From an uncultured Coriobacteriaceae bacterium (GTDB lineage Bacteria > Actinomycetota > Coriobacteriia > Coriobacteriales > Eggerthellaceae): DNA of 6,034 bases. The translations under genes and the position numbers were made by a program. Every line of letters begins with the position of its first letter. Within the stretch, counting starts at the first letter, position 1. The notes beneath the pieces were generated by a model, which saw only the letters and a list, made by a program, of their open reading frames with translations, was not told the origin of the DNA and ran no database searches. Below are positions 1-3,130 of this stretch, in pieces. The DNA is taken from contig CAMORQ010000130.1 of NCBI GenBank assembly GCA_946623915.1, positions 1-6,034 of the forward strand, read 5' to 3'.

Positions 1-3
1 GAG

Positions 4-882
4 GTGTATTTGGCCGGCGCCGACGACCAGGAAAAGGCTCGGCTGGAGTTTTTCAGCGAGCTGTGGCGCATCCAAGAAGAAGAGGGGGCGCGCATTGCGC
101 AAGCGCACCCGTACGCGGCGCCCGACGCGGCGGCGATCGAGGAGCGCTATTGGGGCGGCAAGGCGGTGTTCGCTGACTATCCCGTGCAGATAGATGCCAG
201 CGACTTCGCGCGGGTTTGCGACGCCATAGCGACCCACCTCGGCGAGCATGCCGGCCTGGAAGAAGAGGTTGTCGATGCGCTTGCGCGGGTTAGCTGGGAA
301 GATTTCGCTCAGGTGGCCGACCTTGCGCTTGCCGGCGCCAACCCGCCTGAGTTTGTGGAGCAGTGCCTGCAGACCTTCGATGTGTTCGACGTGCCCTCCG
401 AACTCCCCGCGAGTATCTTCATGATGGTTCCGGCGTGGGCCTTGCGTGCATTCTTGGACGCACCTGCCGCTGCGGTCATGGCGCAGATGAAACCCAACAC
501 GAACGAAGAGCGCGTGCACGACAACCCGCTGCTCTGCCCGGTATGCGGCACGCCGGCCACAGCGTCGTGCGTGGGCGAAGTGACCGCCACCAACGGCGGC
601 GGGCGCACCCTCTATTGCAGCACCTGTGGCACCAACTGGGCCTTCGAACGCATACGCTGCGCGCGTTGCGGCACGCAGAACCCCAACCACTTGCACTGGT
701 TCCACATCGAAGGCGACGAAGCCCATCGCATGCAGAACTGCACCGAATGCATGAGCTACATGCGCACCGTGTTCGAAAACGAATCGCCGACAGGTGTGAC
801 CAGCATGGAAGTGGAAGATGTGGTCATGGTGAAACTGGACGCTATGGCTCACGACGACCGTTTCAACCTGAAAGAGGGCTAG
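4..882 (+). CDS. fdhE: FdhE-like formate dehydrogenase accessory protein (possibly 5'-incomplete)
   Basis: The 292-residue product matches the FdhE family in layout. An alpha-helical N-terminal half (about residues 10-165, with the typical 'FF.ELW.IQEEE' opening) precedes a metal-binding half with four CxxC pairs at C178/C181, C205/C208, C219/C222 and C246/C249. Between these lie the family-like stretches 'CPVCGTPA', 'LYCSTCGTNW', 'IRCARCGT' and 'NCTECMSYM', followed by an acidic C-terminal tail. FdhE proteins are cytoplasmic, bind iron through such cysteines in E. coli, and help mature the catalytic subunit of molybdenum- or tungsten-containing formate dehydrogenases. E. coli FdhE is about 309 residues, so this copy is close to full length. 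The reading frame is open to base 1 and GTG at 4 has no visible ribosome site, since only three bases precede it; the true start may be GTG 4, TTG 10 or upstream. A formate dehydrogenase operon is expected to its left but is not in the window. The family call is strong; the partner enzyme is unknown. Confidence 0.88.
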   Translation: MYLAGADDQEKARLEFFSELWRIQEEEGARIAQAHPYAAPDAAAIEERYWGGKAVFADYPVQIDASDFARVCDAIATHLGEHAGLEEEVVDALARVSWEDFAQVADLALAGANPPEFVEQCLQTFDVFDVPSELPASIFMMVPAWALRAFLDAPAAAVMAQMKPNTNEERVHDNPLLCPVCGTPATASCVGEVTATNGGGRTLYCSTCGTNWAFERIRCARCGTQNPNHLHWFHIEGDEAHRMQNCTECMSYMRTVFENESPTGVTSMEVEDVVMVKLDAMAHDDRFNLKEG

Positions 883-910
883 TCCGGGAAGAGCTAAAGG
901 GCTGCCGGTC

Positions 911-945
911 AAAAGGCGCCCGAAAGTCTGTACACTAATTCGGGC
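911..945 (-). terminator. candidate intrinsic terminator for the minus-strand surface-protein gene
   Basis: Arms GCCCGAA (918-924) and TTCGGGC (939-945) pair perfectly over 7 bp. A further inner AGT/ACT pairing is possible inside the 14-nt loop. Read on the minus strand, the stem is followed after three bases by TTTT (complement of 911-914), and it sits about 100 bases past the minus-strand gene's stop. The short T-tract makes it a weak or incomplete Rho-independent terminator. On the plus strand no T-run follows. Confidence 0.42.
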
Positions 946-957
946 AGTAGGAGCAGG

Positions 958-976
958 CTGCGGTACGCCACCGCAG
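958..976. other. perfect 7-bp hairpin in the convergent gap
   Basis: CTGCGGT (958-964) and ACCGCAG (970-976) form a perfect stem with a 5-nt loop. No T-tract follows on either side. The motif CCGCAGTG occurs twice (971-978 and again just downstream, near 985-992), so the left arm could pair with either copy. It may slow or end transcription from both convergent genes, but the role is a guess. Confidence 0.4.
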
Positions 977-1042
977 TGAAATTGCCGCAGTGTCCCGCAT
1001 GAGGGTTTTTACGTGGGTTGTGACAGTGCCGCGATTGCCGTT

Positions 1043-1495
1043 TTATTGGGCGTACTCCCAATGGCCTTCTTCCACCAGGACGTGTTCGGTGTAGGCGTCT
1101 AGGTCCACTATCCACACCTCTTCTTCGCGGGTGCTGCCAATCTCGAATGTTTCGCCGCAGGTTGGGCACGCCATTTCCGCGGCATCGTCGTTTGGCGGCG
1201 GACAGTTGTGGCCGTTTGGACAGATATAGACATAGGTTGCGGGACGGTGCCGACCCGAACACTGGTAATACGGGTCTGTTTTCCGCATTTCGGTCAGGAA
1301 CGCTTCTTGATGCGTTTTCCATTCTAGATACGTCTCGAAAATGGGGCTTGGCCCGCCGAATGGTCCGGTGTAATTGGCGTCACCTTCAACGTGATCGCTG
1401 CCGCCGCAGATGATCTTGCGCGATCCGGAAACCGTTATGGTTTCCCAATGGCCCTCTTCTTCGTGGTAGATGTCTTCATACCTATCGGGAATCCA
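1043..1495 (-). other. C-terminal Cys/His domain flanked by duplicated WI-D...EGHWE motifs
   Basis: This is the part of the minus-strand protein from W453 to Q602. The motif W453-I-P-D ... E466-G-H-W-E470 at its start recurs as W580-I-V-D ... E595-G-H-W-E599 at the very end. In between are six cysteines and several histidines, with CPNGHNC (544-550) and CPTCGE (562-567) resembling a metal-binding or disulfide-linked knuckle. Cys/His domains with 'GHWE' or 'GHYE'-type repeats are, from memory, common at the ends of Gram-positive surface proteins. The metal-binding role is inferred. Confidence 0.55.
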
Positions 1496-2851
1496 GACCA
1501 GTTCAGGCTCGGGATCGGGTTCGGGTTCCGGATCAGGTTCCGGCTCCGGCTCGGGTTCAGGCTCCGGATCGGGTGTCGGCGCTGGGTTGGGGGTGGGAGT
1601 TGGGTCGGGTTCGGGCTCCGGCTCGGGAGTCGGAGTAGGGGTCGGCGTGGGTGTTGGCGTCGGGTCGGGAGTCGGAGTAGGAGTCGGTGTCGGATCGGGT
1701 GTTGGGGTAGGGGTCGGCTTGGGCTTCGTGCCCGACGAGCTCGACGACCTCGAAGAAGACGAGCTGTGGTCGGCCTTGCTCGAGTCGCTCTTGCTCTCTG
1801 AAGAGCTCTGGCTCGTGCCGCTTTTGCCCTCCGAAGAGCTGCTGCTGGGCTTGTTGGATTCGGACCCTTCCTTCTTGCCACCCTGCTTGCCGCCCTGGCT
1901 GCTGCTTTGCTCGCTGCTCTGCTTGCCGCCCTGGCTGCTGCTTTGCTCGCCGCCCTTGTCCTCATCTGATTCCGCAGGAGGTTTCGAGCTTTCGCGTGCA
2001 TCGGAGCTGCTTGCGCTGGAGTTCTTGCTCGACGACGATGGGCGGTCTTTGCTAGAAGTGCTAGAAGACGATCCTTTGCTCGATGTTTCGGTTTCGTCTG
2101 CCTTGTGTGTCGAAGACTCCTTCGACGAGCTGTTCTCGCGCGATGACTGCTTGTCGCCCGAGCTGCTTTGCGACGAAGTGCTGCTGTCTTTTTCGGTGGC
2201 GCTCGTCGACGACAACTTGGAGCTCGAAGAAAAGCTTGAAGAAGAGCTCGATTCGTCCTTGTGTTCCGGCGATTGCTTACCAGAATCGTCTTGTACGTCG
2301 GCAGTGCCTGGATTGTTTTGCGTGGTAGTCCTTCCGGGCATGTCGTTGTAGATCGTTTCGAACACTACTGGGTCTTCGTTGCGTTCGGTAATCGAATAGG
2401 TGGACGGATCAACTGACGAAGCAGAGCTGGATGCCGCCTGGTCGTTTGCTTCGCCATCCTTGGCTTCGTCCTCGGCGCCTTGGCCCTTGTCGTCTTGGGG
2501 CTTTTCGCTCGAAGAGGAATCGCCGCCTCCTGCGGAAGGTGAATCGCCGTCATTGGAAGAGCTGCTTCCTTGCCCAAAGCTGCTCGCAGCGTCGCTTGCA
2601 TCGGCATCGCCGCCTGCGGAACCATTCGCGCCCGCTTGGGCGCCTCCTTCCAGGAAAAGGGCCTCTTCGAGCACTTGTCCCGGGAGGGGGATGGCCACAG
2701 AGGCAACGGCGCTGTTCAGCGCGAAGGCGGCAAGTCCGCCGCAGAGCATCATGGCGACGGCTCCCGCCGCCACCGTCGATTTCCTGCGTGTTTCCCCGTC
2801 TTTGTTCAAGCGTCGCTTCGATTCCGTTGACGCAATATGTGACTTCGTCAA
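1043..2851 (-). CDS. exported Ser-rich / Pro-Thr stalk protein with Cys-containing C-terminal domain
   Basis: This 602-residue protein is not recognised as a named family. The N-terminus is long and basic (KRR at 12-14, RRK at 22-24), followed by a hydrophobic helix at about 27-45 and a possible signal peptidase site near A50-A53, so it is exported or N-terminally anchored. Residues about 70-375 are low complexity, rich in Ser with Lys/Asp/Glu/Gln, interrupted by an ordinary-looking island at about 148-174. Residues 376-451 are a Pro-Thr/Pro-Asp/Pro-Glu stalk of the kind that spans cell walls. Residues 453-602 form a compact domain with Cys at 482, 531, 544, 550, 562 and 565, including CPNGHNC and CPTCGE (zinc-ribbon-like), bracketed by two 'WI.D...EEGHWE' motifs. 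No LPXTG or C-terminal membrane anchor is seen. The start is TTG at 2851, chosen because it includes the basic n-region. An alternative is GTG at residue 27, preceded by AGGA at 8 nt, but this would remove all positive charge before the hydrophobic helix. It is transcribed divergently from the LRR gene. The surface role is inferred. Confidence 0.85.
   Translation of the reverse strand: MTKSHIASTESKRRLNKDGETRRKSTVAAGAVAMMLCGGLAAFALNSAVASVAIPLPGQVLEEALFLEGGAQAGANGSAGGDADASDAASSFGQGSSSSNDGDSPSAGGGDSSSSEKPQDDKGQGAEDEAKDGEANDQAASSSASSVDPSTYSITERNEDPVVFETIYNDMPGRTTTQNNPGTADVQDDSGKQSPEHKDESSSSSSFSSSSKLSSTSATEKDSSTSSQSSSGDKQSSRENSSSKESSTHKADETETSSKGSSSSTSSKDRPSSSSKNSSASSSDARESSKPPAESDEDKGGEQSSSQGGKQSSEQSSSQGGKQGGKKEGSESNKPSSSSSEGKSGTSQSSSESKSDSSKADHSSSSSRSSSSSGTKPKPTPTPTPDPTPTPTPTPDPTPTPTPTPTPTPEPEPEPDPTPTPNPAPTPDPEPEPEPEPEPDPEPEPDPEPELVWIPDRYEDIYHEEEGHWETITVSGSRKIICGGSDHVEGDANYTGPFGGPSPIFETYLEWKTHQEAFLTEMRKTDPYYQCSGRHRPATYVYICPNGHNCPPPNDDAAEMACPTCGETFEIGSTREEEVWIVDLDAYTEHVLVEEGHWEYAQ
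1499..1726 (-). repeat. Pro-Thr / Pro-Glu dipeptide repeat stalk
   Basis: The coding DNA is a degenerate hexamer-like array in which almost every second codon is Pro, alternating with Thr, then Asp and Glu (residues about 376-451). A 17-bp identity (1623-1639 and 1665-1681) repeats at a 42-bp offset, i.e. a 14-residue period ending in Asp-Pro. The composition changes from Pro-Thr near the Ser-rich part to Pro-Glu/Pro-Asp near the C-terminal domain. Such arrays give a rigid extended stalk and can change length by slippage or recombination. The opposite strand reads as Gly-Ser/Gly-Val, a shadow of this repeat. Confidence 0.85.
1883..1950 (-). repeat. 36-bp tandem repeat in the Ser-rich region
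   Basis: A 32-base stretch is identical at 1883-1914 and 1919-1950, a 36-bp period. It encodes EQSSSQGGKQSS (residues 302-313) followed by EQSSSQGGKQ (314-323). The in-frame 12-codon unit can expand or contract without breaking the reading frame. Confidence 0.9.
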
Positions 2852-2876
2852 CTGAGCGTATGATGACCTTATCGCG

Positions 2877-2905
2877 ATTTTACAAAACCAAACCCGTCTT
2901 GTAAA
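2877..2905 (-). promoter_or_regulatory. sigma70-type promoter for the Ser-rich surface protein
   Basis: Read on the minus strand, -35 TTTACA (2905-2900) and -10 TAAAAT (2882-2877) have the same hexamers and the same 17-bp spacer as the opposing promoter. The predicted start is near 2870, leaving only about 20 nt before TTG 2851. AAGG at 2870-2867 is at the extreme 5' end and 15 nt from TTG, too far for a good ribosome site. Confidence 0.62.
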
Positions 2906-2907
2906 AT
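2879..2907 (+). promoter_or_regulatory. sigma70-type promoter for the LRR surface protein
   Basis: The -35 hexamer TTTACA (2879-2884) and -10 hexamer TAAAAT (2902-2907) each match the consensus at 5 of 6 positions with an ideal 17-bp spacer. The predicted transcript start is near 2913-2915, giving a leader of about 215 nt before ATG 3130. No extended -10 TGn is present. Confidence 0.65.
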
Positions 2908-2912
2908 CCGAA

Positions 2913-3129
2913 TGCTAACCAGATTGCGGCATCTTCTCTGCACCAGCCGCATGAACGGTGGCGCTATACGCCCACCTGTGTCTGCCCAGAGGTGGTACGT
3001 AAGCGTTTCGAAGGAAACGTGCTAACAGAATACGTACACACATCATTCTGCAACCAGACAGCTTTTCCTATACCCAAACATGGGGCAGTTTCTCATGCGC
3101 CGTACGCAGAAACGAAAGCAGGACACGTA
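2913..3129 (+). ncRNA. putative structured 5' leader of the LRR gene
   Basis: Several perfect stems are visible: TGCGGC 2925-2930 with 2946-2951; GGTGG 2957-2961 with CCACC 2972-2976; the competing CCACCT 2972-2977 with AGGTGG 2990-2995; GTACGTA 2995-3001 with TACGTAC 3031-3037, enclosing CGTTTC 3004-3009 with GAAACG 3014-3019 (loop GAAG); and CCCA 3073-3076 with TGGG 3081-3084. I do not recognise a known riboswitch consensus. The density of stems and the competing pair suggest a cis-regulatory RNA, but this is inference without a folding or covariation test. Confidence 0.38.
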
Positions 3130-3130
3130 A
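3095..3130 (+). CDS. possible 11-codon upstream ORF overlapping the LRR start codon
   Basis: ATG at 3095 opens MRRTQKRKQDT and ends at TAA 3128-3130. The last A of this stop is the first base of the LRR gene's ATG (TAATG), a classic translational coupling arrangement. A second in-frame ATG lies at 3080. The upstream ribosome site is weak (GGGGCAG at about 3082-3088). The peptide is very basic. It may be chance; coupling is the only plausible role. Confidence 0.25.
   Translation: MRRTQKRKQDT
3120..3123 (+). promoter_or_regulatory. ribosome binding site of the LRR gene
   Basis: AGGA ends six bases before ATG 3130, within normal spacing. It fixes the start of the LRR protein, which is also supported by the signal peptide that begins there. 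Confidence 0.7.

Larger units (their letters stand above)
883..1042. other. convergent intergenic region without genes
   Basis: This 160-base gap separates the stop of the plus-strand fdhE-like gene (TAG 880-882) from the stop of the minus-strand surface-protein gene (TAA read from 1045 to 1043). No plausible coding region is seen. It holds two perfect 7-bp inverted repeats, annotated separately, and the T-run 1006-1010 preceded only by a 3-bp CCC/GGG pairing. No convincing plus-strand intrinsic terminator for the fdhE-like gene is visible. Confidence 0.7.
2876..2908. promoter_or_regulatory. 10-bp perfect inverted repeat forming a symmetric divergent promoter
   Basis: GATTTTACAA (2876-2885) and TTGTAAAATC (2899-2908) are exact reverse complements separated by 13 bp, with arm centres 23 bp apart. 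Each arm contains a -35-like hexamer for one direction and a -10-like hexamer for the other, so the same bases serve both strands. It could instead, or also, be the operator of a dimeric regulator, because about two helical turns between arms is typical of such sites. Confidence 0.7.
2852..3129. other. divergent intergenic region with shared promoter and long leader
   Basis: This 278-base region lies between the divergent start codons at 2851 (minus) and 3130 (plus). It is less GC-rich around 2870-2925 than the genes beside it. It contains the symmetric promoter at 2876-2908, close to the minus-strand start, and a leader of about 215 nt rich in inverted repeats on the plus side. No gene longer than about 40 codons is present. 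Confidence 0.8.

Noticed and set aside
994..1010. Plus-strand terminator for the fdhE-like gene (CCC...GGG then TTTTT)
   Set aside because: The stem is only 3 bp, too weak to support an intrinsic terminator.
1500..1725. Repetitive GC-rich block resembling a CRISPR-like array
   Set aside because: The periodicity is 6 bp and 42 bp, in frame with Pro-x codons, and there are no unique spacers between constant repeats.
1435..2001. 188-residue Arg/Ala-rich minus-strand ORF in another frame
   Set aside because: A shadow frame of the repetitive Ser/Pro-Thr region; extreme Arg/Ala content and no recognisable start context.
1470..2351. 293-residue plus-strand ORF of Gly-Ser/Gly-Val repeats followed by Leu/Ser-rich sequence
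   Set aside because: It is the reverse complement of the Pro-Thr stalk and Ser-rich coding region; biased codons on the minus strand leave the opposite frame free of stops. It has no signal, domain or ribosome site of its own.
2770..2851. Tat signal in the minus-strand protein (TRRKS before the hydrophobic helix)
   Set aside because: The residues after RR do not fit the Tat consensus; a Sec-type signal or anchor helix is simpler.
2912..3025. 37-codon ORF (MLTRLRHLL...) at the start of the plus-strand leader
   Set aside because: Its ATG coincides with the predicted transcript start and has no ribosome site; hydrophobic and basic residues are not arranged as a leader peptide, so chance is likely.
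2913..3060. Known riboswitch (c-di-GMP, cobalamin, ZTP, ydaO types considered)
   Set aside because: None of the conserved core motifs I recall is present in the right order; only generic hairpins are seen.
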